This document shows positions 53,737 to 63,388 of a DNA stretch of 64,000 nt, one piece after another (positions within the stretch are counted from its first letter, which is position 1; each line of letters starts with the position of its first letter). Source of the stretch: Alphaproteobacteria bacterium (GTDB taxonomy: Bacteria > Planctomycetota > Phycisphaerae > UBA1845); assembly GCA_028285105.1 (NCBI GenBank), contig JANQQE010000011.1:62001-126000 (forward strand), read 5' to 3'. The translations under genes and the position numbers were made by a program. Below the pieces are notes generated by a model, which had not been told where the DNA came from, did not search any database, and worked only from the letters and a program-made list of their open reading frames with translations.

Positions 53737-54891
53737 ATGCGCAACAGCGTCCTGTATACGATTGAAAAGGGTGAGTTGGACAAGCTCATCGGTATTCTTC
53801 ATCGCGATGGTTATACGGTGGTGGGTCCGACGGTGCGCGATGGGGCAATCGGTTATGAAGCGATCGAGTCGGTTCAGCAATTGCCGATTGGATGGACAGA
53901 CGAACAAGCCCCCGGTCATTATCGCCTGAAACGTCGCGACGATGATCTCTATTTCGGGCATGTCGTGGGGCCGCAATCGATCAAGAAGTTTTTCTTTCCG
54001 CCGAAGCAGCGACTCTTTGGTATCCGGCGGGAAGGCGAAAACGACTATGTCTTTGAAGCCACCCAGCCCGAACCGCCGCGCTATGCATTCGTCGGTGTTC
54101 GGGCGTGCGATCTGGCCGCCGTCCGCGTGCAGGATCGGGTGTTCAATGACGTCATGCCCGATCCGTATTACGCGAAGGCCCGAAGTCAAGCTGTGTTCAT
54201 CGGTGTGAATTGTGCGGAACCGGGCGGCACCTGTTTCTGCACTTCGATGGATACCGGGCCCCGCTGCACACAAGGCTTCGATATTGCCCTGACTGAACTC
54301 AAGTCAACGTTCACGGTCGAAGTCGGATCCGATAAAGGACGCAAACTTCTTGAAGCGCTTGAACACAAAACAACCGACGCCAATACGAAGCACCTCGTTG
54401 ATCTAATGATGCAAAGCGCCGCCGAGCACATGGGTCGCTCGCTGAATACGGATGGATTGCCAGAGATGCTGCTCAACAATTTGCAGCACCCGCACTGGGA
54501 CGAAGTCGCGAAGCGCTGTATGGACTGCGCCAACTGTACGCTCTCCTGCCCGACATGCTTCTGTAGCAACGTTGAAGATAAGACGGACTTGACGGGCGAC
54601 CACGCCGAAAGGTGGCGCACGTGGGGTTCGTGTTTCACGCTGGAGTTCTCATATCACACTGGCGGATACAACCGGTCATCGACAGCCGCCCGGTATCGAC
54701 AATGGCTGACGCACAAGTTAGCCAGTTGGCACGAGCAGTTTGGAACGTCGGGGTGTGTCGGCTGCGGAAGATGCATCACATGGTGTCCTGTCGGCATCGA
54801 TATCACCAAAGAAGCGAACGCGATCACCGACGACGTCAAACGCTTCCGGGCGGAACAGGAACGCCAACGAGCTGAGGAGGTTGGTTCATGA
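53737..54891 (+). CDS. Group 3b-type hydrogenase iron-sulfur (beta) subunit
   Basis: 384 residues from ATG 53737. The C-terminal part has two ferredoxin-like Cys sets, CMDCANCTLSCPTCFC and CVGCGRCITWCPVGID. The middle holds RACDLAAVRVQDRVF and CAEPGGTCFCTSMDTGPRC, matching the beta subunit of sulfhydrogenase (HydB/HyhB-like). It relays electrons between the FAD subunit and the small subunit. The next gene overlaps by 4 bp. The cytosolic location is inferred from the lack of a signal. Confidence 0.88.
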   Translation: MRNSVLYTIEKGELDKLIGILHRDGYTVVGPTVRDGAIGYEAIESVQQLPIGWTDEQAPGHYRLKRRDDDLYFGHVVGPQSIKKFFFPPKQRLFGIRREGENDYVFEATQPEPPRYAFVGVRACDLAAVRVQDRVFNDVMPDPYYAKARSQAVFIGVNCAEPGGTCFCTSMDTGPRCTQGFDIALTELKSTFTVEVGSDKGRKLLEALEHKTTDANTKHLVDLMMQSAAEHMGRSLNTDGLPEMLLNNLQHPHWDEVAKRCMDCANCTLSCPTCFCSNVEDKTDLTGDHAERWRTWGSCFTLEFSYHTGGYNRSSTAARYRQWLTHKLASWHEQFGTSGCVGCGRCITWCPVGIDITKEANAITDDVKRFRAEQERQRAEEVGS

Positions 54892-55763
54892 TTACTGCGA
54901 TCGATCAACGGCCCGACGTTGTCTCGGGTGATGCGAACGCCATGTCGCCCGTGTGGGCGCGCATTGTCAGCCGTTGTCAAGAGTCATCGAACACGGCGTC
55001 CTACACGATGAAGTTTGTAGACCCGGAGATCGGCCGCAGGTATCGATTCCTTCCTGGGCAGTTTAACATGATGTATCTATTCGGCGTTGGGGAGGCTGCG
55101 ATTTCGGTCAGTTCCGACCCTGCCAATTCAGATTCCTTGGTTCACACCATTCGACATGTGGGCAGCGTCACCTTCGCCGTTGATCGGCTGAAGGTGGGTC
55201 AATGCGTAGGTTTGCGCGGTCCGTTCGGAAGCAACTGGCCGCTCGAATCCTGCAAAGGTCGCGACATTCTGCTGGTAGCAGGTGGAATCGGTATTGCGCC
55301 GCTTCGTCCTGCGATTTATCAGTTGCTCAAGAACCGCGACCAGTATGGCCGTGTAATCCTCTTATATGGAATTCGATCTCCGCAAGACATGATCTTCAAG
55401 GAGGAGGTCGAAGAGTGGATGGAGCGGCGCGATTTTCAAGTGCTTATCACCGTCGATTATCCAAGCGAAAACTGGACCGGTCCGGTAGGCGTGGTGACGA
55501 AACTGCTGCGTCGCGTTCGGGTGGATTCACGAAATACCAGCGTCTTCGTTTGCGGGCCGCGGGTGATGAATCGGGCGGCGGCTCACTCATTCCTTTCTCA
55601 TTATGTGCCTGAGGATCAAATCTTCGTTTCGCTGGAGCGCAACATGCGCTGCGGAATAGGACAATGTGGACATTGTCAATACGGCCCGAAATTCGTCTGT
55701 AAGGATGGGCCGGTCTTTTCGTATGCATCGGTGCGAAACCTGTTCGGAAAGGACGAGGTGTAG
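54888..55763 (+). CDS. Hydrogenase FAD/NAD(P)-binding (gamma) subunit
   Basis: 291 residues, a ferredoxin-NADP reductase-like diaphorase. It has FLPGQFNMMYLFGVGEAAIS (FAD-binding region), GLRGPFGSNWPL and LLVAGGIGIAPLRPAIYQLL (nucleotide-binding glycine loop), and a C-terminal [2Fe-2S] motif CGIGQCGHCQYGPKFVC as in HydG/dihydroorotate dehydrogenase electron-transfer subunits. It exchanges electrons with NADP(H) or NAD(H). It ends one base before the small-subunit ATG. Confidence 0.9.
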   Translation: MITAIDQRPDVVSGDANAMSPVWARIVSRCQESSNTASYTMKFVDPEIGRRYRFLPGQFNMMYLFGVGEAAISVSSDPANSDSLVHTIRHVGSVTFAVDRLKVGQCVGLRGPFGSNWPLESCKGRDILLVAGGIGIAPLRPAIYQLLKNRDQYGRVILLYGIRSPQDMIFKEEVEEWMERRDFQVLITVDYPSENWTGPVGVVTKLLRRVRVDSRNTSVFVCGPRVMNRAAAHSFLSHYVPEDQIFVSLERNMRCGIGQCGHCQYGPKFVCKDGPVFSYASVRNLFGKDEV

Positions 55764-55764
55764 C

Positions 55765-56559
55765 ATGGTTCGCGACAACAAACCCAAATTGGCGGTCTAC
55801 AAATTCAGCTCATGCGACGGGTGCCAGCTTTCCATTCTTGACCTGGAAGATGAGTTGCTGGCGCTGACCGGTGCGGTTGAGATCGCGTTCTTTCTGGAAG
55901 CACGGCGTAAGGTTCAACCGGGACCGTATGACATCGGACTGGTGGAGGGATCGATTTCGACACCGGAAGAAGCCGAGCGGATCGTTCAGGTGCGCAAGGA
56001 GTGCAAATATCTGGTGACCATTGGAGCATGTGCGACTTCGGGTGGCATTCAAGCACTGAAGAACTGGGCCGACGTCGAAGAATACAAGCGGGTGGTCTAT
56101 GCCTCGCCGCAATATATCCAAACGCTCGAAACCGCAAGTCCCATTGCAGCGTATGTGTTGGTCGATTTCGAACTGCGCGGTTGTCCGGTGAACAAGTACC
56201 AACTGGTCGAAGTCATCACGGCACTCGTAGCCGGTCGGCGTCCGCAGATTCCGACCTACCCGGTATGCCTCGAATGCAAGCGCGAAGGCAACGTTTGCGT
56301 GATGGTGACGGAAGGAACGCCATGTCTCGGCCCCATCACACAAGCCGGATGCGGAGCGCTTTGCCCAACGTATGGACGCGGTTGCTATGCTTGCTTTGGA
56401 CCGTCAGAGTCGTCGTCGACCGAAGCGCTCTGTACGCACTGCGAAAAGACCGGAACCGACAAGCCCACGATCGTTCGAATGCTGCGAAGTTTCAATGGAT
56501 ACCTTGAACCCTTCAAACAGGTAGGTGACGAATATGAGCGGCAAGTCGGTAACCAATGA
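55765..56559 (+). CDS. [NiFe] hydrogenase small (delta) subunit, group 3b-like
   Basis: 264 residues, cytosolic (no Tat leader, as expected for group 3). Cluster ligands are visible: [14 protein letters not shown] (proximal), [40 protein letters not shown] and [20 protein letters not shown]. The chain carries electrons from the NiFe site to the beta subunit. It overlaps the large-subunit gene by 26 bp. Confidence 0.92.
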   Translation: MVRDNKPKLAVYKFSSCDGCQLSILDLEDELLALTGAVEIAFFLEARRKVQPGPYDIGLVEGSISTPEEAERIVQVRKECKYLVTIGACATSGGIQALKNWADVEEYKRVVYASPQYIQTLETASPIAAYVLVDFELRGCPVNKYQLVEVITALVAGRRPQIPTYPVCLECKREGNVCVMVTEGTPCLGPITQAGCGALCPTYGRGCYACFGPSESSSTEALCTHCEKTGTDKPTIVRMLRSFNGYLEPFKQVGDEYERQVGNQ

Positions 56560-57844
56560 GCGAACCATCCATGTGGAGAACCTCGCTCGTGTCGAAGGCG
56601 AGGGGGCGCTCTATATCAAAACGGTCGGCGATGAAGTCACCGACGTTCAGCTCAACATCTTTGAACCGCCGCGATTCTACGAAGCATTCCTGCGTGGGCG
56701 AAGCTTTACGGAAGTACCCGACATCACAGCCCGAATCTGCGGGATTTGTCCGGTTGCGTATCAGATGAGTTCGTGTCACGCGATGGAGCAGGCGGTAGGC
56801 GTTCACGTTGGCGAACCGATCCGATCGCTGCGCCGATTGCTGTACTGCGGCGAGTGGATCGAATCGCACGTGCTTCACATGTTCATGCTGCACCTGCCCG
56901 ATTTTCTCGGATACGAGAGCGTCGTGACGATGGCCGTGGATCATAAGGATGTTGTTGCCAAAGCGCTCTCGCTCAAGAAAGCCGGAAACGATATCGTCAA
57001 CTTCATCGGCGGGCGTGAAGTGCATCCTATCAACGTGAGGGTTGGCGGATTCTATCGATTGCCTTCCAGGGCCAAGGCGAGAGCGCTGCGCGACACGTTG
57101 CTTGCCAATCGCAACTTCGCCGTCGAGACCATCCGATTCATGGCCGGTCTCGACTTTCCCGATTTCGAGCAGAACTACGAGTTCGTCGCGATGAAACATC
57201 CGGACGAATACCCGTTTTGCGATGGGCGGTTGGTGTCGTCTTCGGGATTGGATTTGCCCATCGATGCATTTCTCAACGAATTTGAAGAGATTCACGTCGA
57301 ACATTCGACGGCGTTGCATGGGCGGTTCAAAGATGGAAGGATCTATCTCGTCGGCCCGCTCGCTCGGGTCAATTTGAACTTCGATCAATTGCCGGTTTCA
57401 GTTAAGGACATTGCCAAGGAAATCGGATTCACCGTTCCCTGTCGCAACAATTTCAAGAGCATCATTGCCCGTGCGTTGGAAACGCTTTTCGCCGTAGAGC
57501 ACGCGATCGAGATACTTGAAACCTATGATGACGCGGCATCCCCGTTTGTTGAACTATCACCCAAAGCCGGCGTCGGTCATGGTTGCAGCGAAGCGCCGCG
57601 CGGTATCCTGTACCACAGATATGAAATCGATGACGAGGGATTGATCAAAGATGCGATCATCACACCGCCGACGGCTCAGAATCAACCGCAGATCGAAGAT
57701 GACCTGCGACACTTCTTCCCGAGCATGCTCGACAAGCCCGAGGAAGAAGCAACACTGCGCTGCGAGCAGTTGATTCGCAATTATGACCCGTGCATTTCTT
57801 GTTCGACGCACTTTCTGAAACTGCATCTGGATCGCTCGCCATGA
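56534..57844 (+). CDS. [NiFe] hydrogenase large (alpha) subunit, group 3b-like
   Basis: 436 residues from ATG 56534. The NiFe site ligands are [18 protein letters not shown] (L1) and [10 protein letters not shown] near the C-terminus (L2). L1 with CPVAYQM is the sequence seen in group 3b (sulfhydrogenase/HydA) proteins, which couple H2 to NADP(H). After the L2 motif about ten residues remain (LKLHLDRSP), which would be a short tail; the cut site for the maturation protease is not certain from this alone. A GTG three codons upstream is an alternative start. It overlaps the protease gene by 4 bp. Confidence 0.93.
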   Translation: MSGKSVTNERTIHVENLARVEGEGALYIKTVGDEVTDVQLNIFEPPRFYEAFLRGRSFTEVPDITARICGICPVAYQMSSCHAMEQAVGVHVGEPIRSLRRLLYCGEWIESHVLHMFMLHLPDFLGYESVVTMAVDHKDVVAKALSLKKAGNDIVNFIGGREVHPINVRVGGFYRLPSRAKARALRDTLLANRNFAVETIRFMAGLDFPDFEQNYEFVAMKHPDEYPFCDGRLVSSSGLDLPIDAFLNEFEEIHVEHSTALHGRFKDGRIYLVGPLARVNLNFDQLPVSVKDIAKEIGFTVPCRNNFKSIIARALETLFAVEHAIEILETYDDAASPFVELSPKAGVGHGCSEAPRGILYHRYEIDDEGLIKDAIITPPTAQNQPQIEDDLRHFFPSMLDKPEEEATLRCEQLIRNYDPCISCSTHFLKLHLDRSP

Positions 57845-58338
57845 AACCGAGCCTGTTCATCTTGGGCATTGGGAACGAAACGCGCGGCGACGACGCGGCT
57901 GGAATCGTGGTGACGCGCGAATTGGGGCGACGACTTCAAGACCTCGCTCAGGTGGAGTCGAATTCGTACGTGTTCTGGAACCTGTTGCAGTCGGGGTTTT
58001 CGCAGACGCACTTGGCGCTCATCGACGCGGCGATCGCATGCGAAGGGTTTGAAGTGGGAAGCTGGAAACGGTTTACCTTTCCCGATGAGTCCAGAGCGAT
58101 CGGGCAGTCCGATTTACGCAATACGCACAGCATCAATGTCGTCATGATGTTGCAACTAGGACAATCGCTTGGCACGCTCCCGCAGCATGTGCGGGTCTAC
58201 GCAGTGTCAGCCGCCGAGTTCGGAATGCAGAGCGACGTATCGCAAACGCTGGCCAAGCGGCTGCCACAAATCGAAGCGGAAGTTGAAAGCGACCTGGTGC
58301 AATGGATGGAGTTGGCAACATGCACGAATTCTCGATAG
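57841..58338 (+). CDS. Hydrogenase maturation protease (HybD/HycI family)
   Basis: 165 residues. [20 protein letters not shown] is the family N-terminus, where the acidic residues bind nickel; LIDAAIAC and [10 protein letters not shown] are later conserved parts. It clips the large subunit C-terminus once Ni is inserted. It starts within the large-subunit stop (ATGA) and overlaps hypA by 19 bp. Confidence 0.88.
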   Translation: MKPSLFILGIGNETRGDDAAGIVVTRELGRRLQDLAQVESNSYVFWNLLQSGFSQTHLALIDAAIACEGFEVGSWKRFTFPDESRAIGQSDLRNTHSINVVMMLQLGQSLGTLPQHVRVYAVSAAEFGMQSDVSQTLAKRLPQIEAEVESDLVQWMELATCTNSR

Positions 58339-58682
58339 CCCGGTCGATTTGCCGAATCGCTTTTGAAGAAGCCGAGAAGCACGGCGCAAGTTGCATCACG
58401 ACTGTCTGCGTTGAAGTCGGCATGATGCGACAGGTAGTTCCCGAATTGCTGAGAACCGCGTTCGGTGTGGCGAGCAAAGGAACGACTTTGGAGGGGGCTG
58501 TACTGGAAATTCACAGTGTTCCAATCACCACGCGCTGTTGTTCCTGCAATCATTTCGCGTCCTGCGAGACGCTACCGTTGCAATGCGACAACTGCGGATC
58601 GAACGACGTTCAATTCGCGGGCGGCAATGACCTGCGGGTCAGTTCCATCCGAATTGCTGAGGAGGTTTCAAATGAACATTGA
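58320..58682 (+). CDS. hypA: Hydrogenase nickel incorporation protein HypA
   Basis: 120 residues from ATG 58320. The N-terminus [20 protein letters not shown] includes the nickel-binding MHE. A zinc-ribbon follows with CCSCNHF and LQCDNCGS, four Cys holding structural zinc. It hands Ni2+ to HypB and then to the large subunit. The start was chosen for the MHE motif; it overlaps both neighbours. Confidence 0.92.
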   Translation: MHEFSIARSICRIAFEEAEKHGASCITTVCVEVGMMRQVVPELLRTAFGVASKGTTLEGAVLEIHSVPITTRCCSCNHFASCETLPLQCDNCGSNDVQFAGGNDLRVSSIRIAEEVSNEH

Positions 58683-59322
58683 AGTGTTGCGAGACATTCA
58701 AGAATCCATCAACGCCGATGCAAATGACATTCGGGCGTTACTGGATCAACGCGTCATCCGAATGTTTAACTTGATGGGCGGAGACGGTTGCGGCAAAACA
58801 CGATTGCTCGAACGATTGATCCCGAAGCTTGCCTGCGACATTCGCTGCGCCGTCCTTGAGGGCGACATCACCACAACACTCGACGCCGAACGCATCGCCT
58901 GCGTGGATGTGCCGGTCGTACAGTTGCAAACGGGCGGCTGCTGCCATTTGGAGCCGTCCCTCATCCGCAGCGGACTCGACCGCTTACCGCTCGACGATGT
59001 CGATGTCGTGTTCGTCGAAAACGTGGGAAACCTGGTCTGCCCGGCAGAGTTCGACATCGGCGAACATGCGAGAATCGCAGTCCTCAGTGTCACCGAAGGG
59101 CACGACAAACCTGCAAAGTACCCGCTACTATTCAGCCGCGCCGATGCCGTCGTCATCTCTAAAATGGACCTGCTCGACCACACCAACTTCGATCTGGATC
59201 AATGTACTCGCTACATTCGTACCGTGAATCGAGACGCACCGATATTCGAAGACAGCGCGGTGTGGAACTTCGATCCAGACTTCATCGATTGGGTTCTGTC
59301 GCACGTCAAGGTGAAGACCTAG
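58672..59322 (+). CDS. hypB: Hydrogenase nickel GTPase HypB
   Basis: 216 residues. The P-loop is GGDGCGKT (HypB usually has SPGAGKT), followed by VLEGDITTTLDAERI, the metal site LQTGGCCHLEPSL and ENVGNLVCPAEFDIGEHARI, and the G4 motif SKMDLLDHTNFDLD. No N-terminal His-rich tail is present, so it is probably a GTPase without nickel storage. It closes the operon; its TAG shares the tetramer CTAG with the stop of the convergent gene. Confidence 0.9.
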   Translation: MNIEVLRDIQESINADANDIRALLDQRVIRMFNLMGGDGCGKTRLLERLIPKLACDIRCAVLEGDITTTLDAERIACVDVPVVQLQTGGCCHLEPSLIRSGLDRLPLDDVDVVFVENVGNLVCPAEFDIGEHARIAVLSVTEGHDKPAKYPLLFSRADAVVISKMDLLDHTNFDLDQCTRYIRTVNRDAPIFEDSAVWNFDPDFIDWVLSHVKVKT

Positions 59323-59882
59323 CGCGTCGGACCAATGGGTTCAGTACGCAAGGCATTCGTTCCCGCTGCAAAGGCGGCAAGGTTCGCGTCGATGACTTGC
59401 TGACCCTTGCTCTTGAACGAACACGCGATAGCACGTCGTACGGAATCTGACTTCAAAATCTGCCGAACACTTTGAAGGGCACCGAGCATCACGACATTCG
59501 CACTGCGATTGGCATCGCAATTTTTTTCAGCGATGTCGTCGGCTTCGAGGTAATGGGCATTGACATCCTTGCGAGTCGTTTCGACGGGAACTATGGATTT
59601 GTTGATTATCAGCGTTCCGTCCGGCCGCACTTTGGATTCGAATTTTTCGAGCGACGGTTGATTCATCACAACGATCGCGTCGCAGGCATCTGAAACGGGC
59701 GAACCGATCTCCTCGTCGCTGACCACCACGATGCAGTTGGCAGTGCCACCCCGCATTTCGGGTCCGTACGAGGGGAGCCACGATGCGTACAGGCCTTCAT
59801 CCATCGCGGCAGAAGCCAACAGCTTGCCCATCATCAAGACGCCTTGCCCGCCAAAGCCTGCAAGTACGGTTTGTTCAAGCAT
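59319..59882 (-). CDS. korC: 2-oxoacid:ferredoxin oxidoreductase, gamma subunit
   Basis: 187 residues. The N-terminus reads LAGFGGQGVLMMGKLLASAA, then SWLPSYGPEMRGGTANCIVV, the gamma-subunit signature of 2-oxoacid:acceptor oxidoreductases, and later VVMNQPSLEKFESKVRPDG. It works with KorA, KorB and the ferredoxin-like KorD to convert 2-oxoacids such as 2-oxoglutarate and CoA into acyl-CoA, CO2 and reduced ferredoxin, or the reverse. It starts 41 bp after korB. The 2-oxoglutarate assignment rests on subunit layout, not a substrate motif. Confidence 0.88.
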   Translation of the reverse strand: MLEQTVLAGFGGQGVLMMGKLLASAAMDEGLYASWLPSYGPEMRGGTANCIVVVSDEEIGSPVSDACDAIVVMNQPSLEKFESKVRPDGTLIINKSIVPVETTRKDVNAHYLEADDIAEKNCDANRSANVVMLGALQSVRQILKSDSVRRAIACSFKSKGQQVIDANLAAFAAGTNALRTEPIGPTR

Positions 59883-59923
59883 GACGGTTTCTCCCTAATT
59901 CAAGACCGTGCCACAACGCGTCA

Positions 59924-60721
59924 CTACTTGGCGGTGGCAGAAACTCGATCCACAATCTCGCCCGGCGGAAATGCCTTGACGACCGATTCATCGATGTGAT
60001 GAAGGGCGTCGCCCGGTTTCATCCCCCATTGCACCGGGCAGGGCGAAAGCACTTCCACCAGGCCGAGTCCTACATCTTCCAACTGCGCGCGGATCGCCTT
60101 GCGCATGTACTTGCGACACGTGTTGATGTTCTTGGGTGACGTCAGCGGTACGCGGGCGAGATAAGCGACGCCCTCAATGCTTGAAAGCAATTCGCAAACG
60201 CGTATCGGCTGGCCCGTCGTTCGCGGATCGCGACCATCGACCGATGTCGTGGTCTTCTGTCCGATGAGCGTTGTCGGAGCCATCTGCCCGCCAGTCATTC
60301 CGAAAATGCCATTGTTGACGAAGAACACGGTGATGCGTTCGCCTCGGGCGGCTGCGTGAATGATTTCGCCCATGCCGATGGCCGCCAAGTCTCCATCGCC
60401 TTGATAGGTAAACACGAAACGATCGGGCAGCGATCGCTTCACGCCGGTGGCGACAGCCGGGGCGCGTCCGTGGCTGGCTTCAATCATGTCGGTTTCAAAA
60501 TACTCGTAAGCGAACACCGCACATCCCACCGGGCAGATGCCGACCGTTTTGTCGAGCAATCCGAACTCGTCGATCATCTCGGCGATGAGTCGATGATACG
60601 TTCCATGCGAGCAACCCGGGCAATAGTGAAACGGTTTGTCGCTCAATGCCTGCGGACGCTCGAAGACGCATTTCAGATCAGCATCGGGTGAGCCGTCCTG
60701 TTTTTCGATGGCTATGTTCAT
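59924..60721 (-). CDS. korB: 2-oxoacid:ferredoxin oxidoreductase, beta (TPP) subunit
   Basis: 265 residues. Thiamine pyrophosphate signals are CPGCSHGTYHRLIAEMIDEF at the start, TYQGDGDLAAIGMGEIIHAA (GDG motif) and FVNNGIFGMTGGQMAPTTLI, with ICPVGCAVFAYEYF between. It forms the TPP-binding active site with KorA. It overlaps korA by 4 bp. Confidence 0.92.
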   Translation of the reverse strand: MNIAIEKQDGSPDADLKCVFERPQALSDKPFHYCPGCSHGTYHRLIAEMIDEFGLLDKTVGICPVGCAVFAYEYFETDMIEASHGRAPAVATGVKRSLPDRFVFTYQGDGDLAAIGMGEIIHAAARGERITVFFVNNGIFGMTGGQMAPTTLIGQKTTTSVDGRDPRTTGQPIRVCELLSSIEGVAYLARVPLTSPKNINTCRKYMRKAIRAQLEDVGLGLVEVLSPCPVQWGMKPGDALHHIDESVVKAFPPGEIVDRVSATAK

Positions 60722-61776
60722 TGGACAGCCTCCATGATTTTCCGGCAGATGTCAGCCGGGCTGGGAATCACACCGCCCATCTCGCCGTAGAAATCCACCG
60801 GTACTTTTCCGTTGATCGCCAGGCGCACATCTTCAACCATCTGTCCGCTGCTTAGTTCGACGACGAGGACGCGTTTCTTGCCCGCCGCGCATTCGACGAT
60901 GGCGTCGCTCGGGAATGGATACAGCGTGATCGGTCGAAGCAACCCGGCATTGACGCCTTGTTTGCGAGCCAGTTTGCAGGCGCTCAGCGCCAACCGCGCC
61001 GCAATCCCGTACGCAACGAGCAGGATTTCGGCGTCGTCGGTATGGCGCGTATCCCATCGCGTTTCGCACTGCATCTTCGCGTACTTGGCCTGAAGCTTCA
61101 GGTTGTGATCGCGCAGGCCGTACGGCTCGATCACCAGTGAATTGACTATGTTCTTATGGTTTCGACCATTGCGGCCACTGGTCGCCCAGGGTTTTTCGGG
61201 AACGTCGGGCGGGGCATCGTCATCGCGAATCGTTGCCGGTTCCATCATCGCCCCGAGTACCCCGTCGGCGAGAATCATCGCCGGGCATCGATAGCGATCG
61301 GCCAACTCAAACCCCAGCGCTGGAAATTCGTACATTTCCTGTACGTTCCACGGCGCGAGCACGATGCAATGGTAATCGCCATGTCCGCCGCCTTTGCACG
61401 CCTGAAAGTAATCACCCTGCGACGGGGTGATGCTGCCCAATCCGGGACCGCCGCGCATCACGTTGACGATCAGGCAGGGCAGTTCGGCACAGGCGATGTA
61501 GCTTACGCCTTCCATCATCAGACTGATCCCCGGACTGCTGCTCGACGTCATCGCCCGTTTGCCCGCAGCTGCGGCACCGTAGACCATGTTGATCGAAGCG
61601 ACTTCGCTTTCGGCTTGTACGAAGACGCGACCGCGTTTGGGCATTTCGTAGGAGAGCACTTCCGGTACTTCGTTTTGCGGGGTGATCGGGTAGCCGAAAA
61701 AGCAGTCGCATCCACCCGCGACAGCTCCCATCGCCAGCGCCTCGTTACCCTTGGTCAACTGCTTCGTGGCGGGCAC
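60718..61776 (-). CDS. korA: 2-oxoacid:ferredoxin oxidoreductase, alpha subunit
   Basis: 352 residues from GTG 61776. TKGNEALAMGAVAGGCDCFF, then GYPITPQNEVPEVLSY, matches the pyrimidine-binding N-terminal domain of KorA/VorB; SSPGISLMMEGVSYIACAEL follows. The C-terminal transketolase-like domain is present (ILLVAYGIAARLALSACKLA). The longer frame to 61836 is unlikely; GGAGG precedes the GTG by nine bases. It overlaps the ferredoxin gene by 32 bp. Confidence 0.9.
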   Translation of the reverse strand: MPATKQLTKGNEALAMGAVAGGCDCFFGYPITPQNEVPEVLSYEMPKRGRVFVQAESEVASINMVYGAAAAGKRAMTSSSSPGISLMMEGVSYIACAELPCLIVNVMRGGPGLGSITPSQGDYFQACKGGGHGDYHCIVLAPWNVQEMYEFPALGFELADRYRCPAMILADGVLGAMMEPATIRDDDAPPDVPEKPWATSGRNGRNHKNIVNSLVIEPYGLRDHNLKLQAKYAKMQCETRWDTRHTDDAEILLVAYGIAARLALSACKLARKQGVNAGLLRPITLYPFPSDAIVECAAGKKRVLVVELSSGQMVEDVRLAINGKVPVDFYGEMGGVIPSPADICRKIMEAVQ

Positions 61777-61987
61777 GTTTCTGCCTCCGATAAATCTCGA
61801 TACCGGTCTCCGGGCACATCTCGGCGCAAAGGGCACACCCGTTGCACAGATCAGGATGTGTCAGGACAGCCGGGTGATATCCCGCAGCGTTGCGTCCTTC
61901 CGACATTTCAAGTGCGTGTTTAGGGCAGAATTGAACGCAGAGCTCGCAGCCTTTGCACCGGTCAGTATGAATCTGGCAAAGATCCAT
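61745..61987 (-). CDS. korD: Ferredoxin-type subunit (2x[4Fe-4S]) of the 2-oxoacid oxidoreductase
   Basis: 80 residues with two CxxCxxCxxxCP sets, CKGCELCVQFCPKHAL and CNGCALCAEMCPETGI, so two [4Fe-4S] clusters. As the first gene of the cluster it would relay electrons from the TPP enzyme to ferredoxin. Its 3' end overlaps korA by 32 bp, indicating translational coupling. Confidence 0.88.
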   Translation of the reverse strand: MDLCQIHTDRCKGCELCVQFCPKHALEMSEGRNAAGYHPAVLTHPDLCNGCALCAEMCPETGIEIYRRQKRARHEAVDQG

Positions 61988-62063
61988 CGCAACGACTCCA
62001 ATGCGAAATTGACACGCGGTAGTACACGTGCAATCCGCATGCCAGAACGCGCCGGAAATCGGA

Positions 62064-63374
62064 TCAGATTTGCTCCAACGCCAGCTTCAAATCGTCGATG
62101 ATGTCGTCGCGGTCCTCCAAACCGACGCTGATGCGGCATCCACCTGGAACGATACCGCGTTCACGTTTTTCGGCGTCGGGAAGCGATGAGTGCGTCATGT
62201 TGTAGGGGCACTCGATCAACGTCTTAATTTGCCCGAGCGATACCGCCAGCGTGATGCAATACGAATTTTCGGCGATCCAATCGATGAGCTTTGCGGCAGG
62301 CGTGCCGGTTCCGTCTTTGTCTTTGACTTCGAAATAGACCATCGAACCCGGTGCAAACCGATTGCGATAATCGCGCATCTGTTTTTGCGCAAGTCGATGC
62401 TGCGGAAATGTTTCCAATCCTGGATACAACACCCGTTCGATTTTTGGATGATCAGCAAGAAACGTTGCCACCCGAATTGCGCTGCTTTGATAGTTCACCA
62501 TTCGCGTTGCCAGCGAAGGCAAGCCATAAACCAGGGTTGGCCACGCCGATCTTGGAGCGAGCGAACCACCGAAATCTTTGCGGTAGAAAATTAGCGGATC
62601 GTGCAACGATTTCGGGCCAATGACCGCGCCGCCAACATCGGTGCCGAATCCACCGATCGCTTTGGTCAAACTGCAACAGACAACATCGGCACCGAGTTCG
62701 AGAGGTCGTTGGCAGAACGGCGTGGCAAACGTATTGTCAACGACGATCCGCACCTTCTGCTCTTCTAGCCGATCCATGTTCGCCTCGTCAGCAACCTTTC
62801 GCATTTCGGCAATGTCAATGATCGTCAGATCCGGATTCACGGGCGTTTCGAAATACAGCACACGTGTGTGCGGTGTGATCGCCGCGCGGACGGCATCGGG
62901 ATCGGTCATGTCCACCAGCGATGCGTCAATGCGTAAGCGTGGCAGCCAATTGGTCACCAACGAATACGTACATCCGTAGAGCACTTTATGGGCCACGAGA
63001 TGTTCTCCTGAACGGATGAGCGTTCCGAGCGTCGCGTAAATTGCGGCCATCCCCGATGCGAAGGCGAGCGCCATTTCACCTCCTTCTGCGGTAGCGATAT
63101 TGTCTTCCAACATGCCCCGTGTGGGATCGTCGAGTCTGTCGTACACATGGGTCGGCACTTGGCGCGAGTCGCCATCCGGCGTGTGTGCAAACTCCGTGAA
63201 ACCCTGCGCACCACGTTTGACTGAATCCAGGCGAAAGGCAGCGCTACAGGATTGAGGAGGAACGACATGGTGCGAAAAATCCAAACGATCGGTCGGGCTG
63301 TGACCGTGTATCAAGCGGGTGCGAATTCGATGCGACGACTCGGGACATTCCGGAGAATCGTTTTGATTCGACAT
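62064..63374 (-). CDS. PLP-dependent trans-sulfuration enzyme (cystathionine gamma-synthase/lyase family)
   Basis: 436 residues from ATG 63374, with TATGGAGGT upstream. The Cys/Met-metabolism PLP signatures are THVYDRLDDPTRGMLEDNIA, FASGMAAIYATLGTLI, YFETPVNPDLTIIDI and CCSLTKAIGGFGTDVGGAVI, where K238 forms the Schiff base. Members join or split cysteine- and homoserine-linked thioethers or release methanethiol. The exact reaction (gamma-synthase, gamma-lyase or sulfhydrylase) is not decided by what I can see. The ATG here is preferred over the longer frame to 63461. Confidence 0.85.
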   Translation of the reverse strand: MSNQNDSPECPESSHRIRTRLIHGHSPTDRLDFSHHVVPPQSCSAAFRLDSVKRGAQGFTEFAHTPDGDSRQVPTHVYDRLDDPTRGMLEDNIATAEGGEMALAFASGMAAIYATLGTLIRSGEHLVAHKVLYGCTYSLVTNWLPRLRIDASLVDMTDPDAVRAAITPHTRVLYFETPVNPDLTIIDIAEMRKVADEANMDRLEEQKVRIVVDNTFATPFCQRPLELGADVVCCSLTKAIGGFGTDVGGAVIGPKSLHDPLIFYRKDFGGSLAPRSAWPTLVYGLPSLATRMVNYQSSAIRVATFLADHPKIERVLYPGLETFPQHRLAQKQMRDYRNRFAPGSMVYFEVKDKDGTGTPAAKLIDWIAENSYCITLAVSLGQIKTLIECPYNMTHSSLPDAEKRERGIVPGGCRISVGLEDRDDIIDDLKLALEQI

Positions 63375-63388
63375 ACAACACCTCCATA

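Noticed and set aside
56513..57388. Minus-strand frame of 291 codons opposite the hydrogenase large subunit
   Set aside because: The opposite strand encodes the unmistakable NiFe large subunit.
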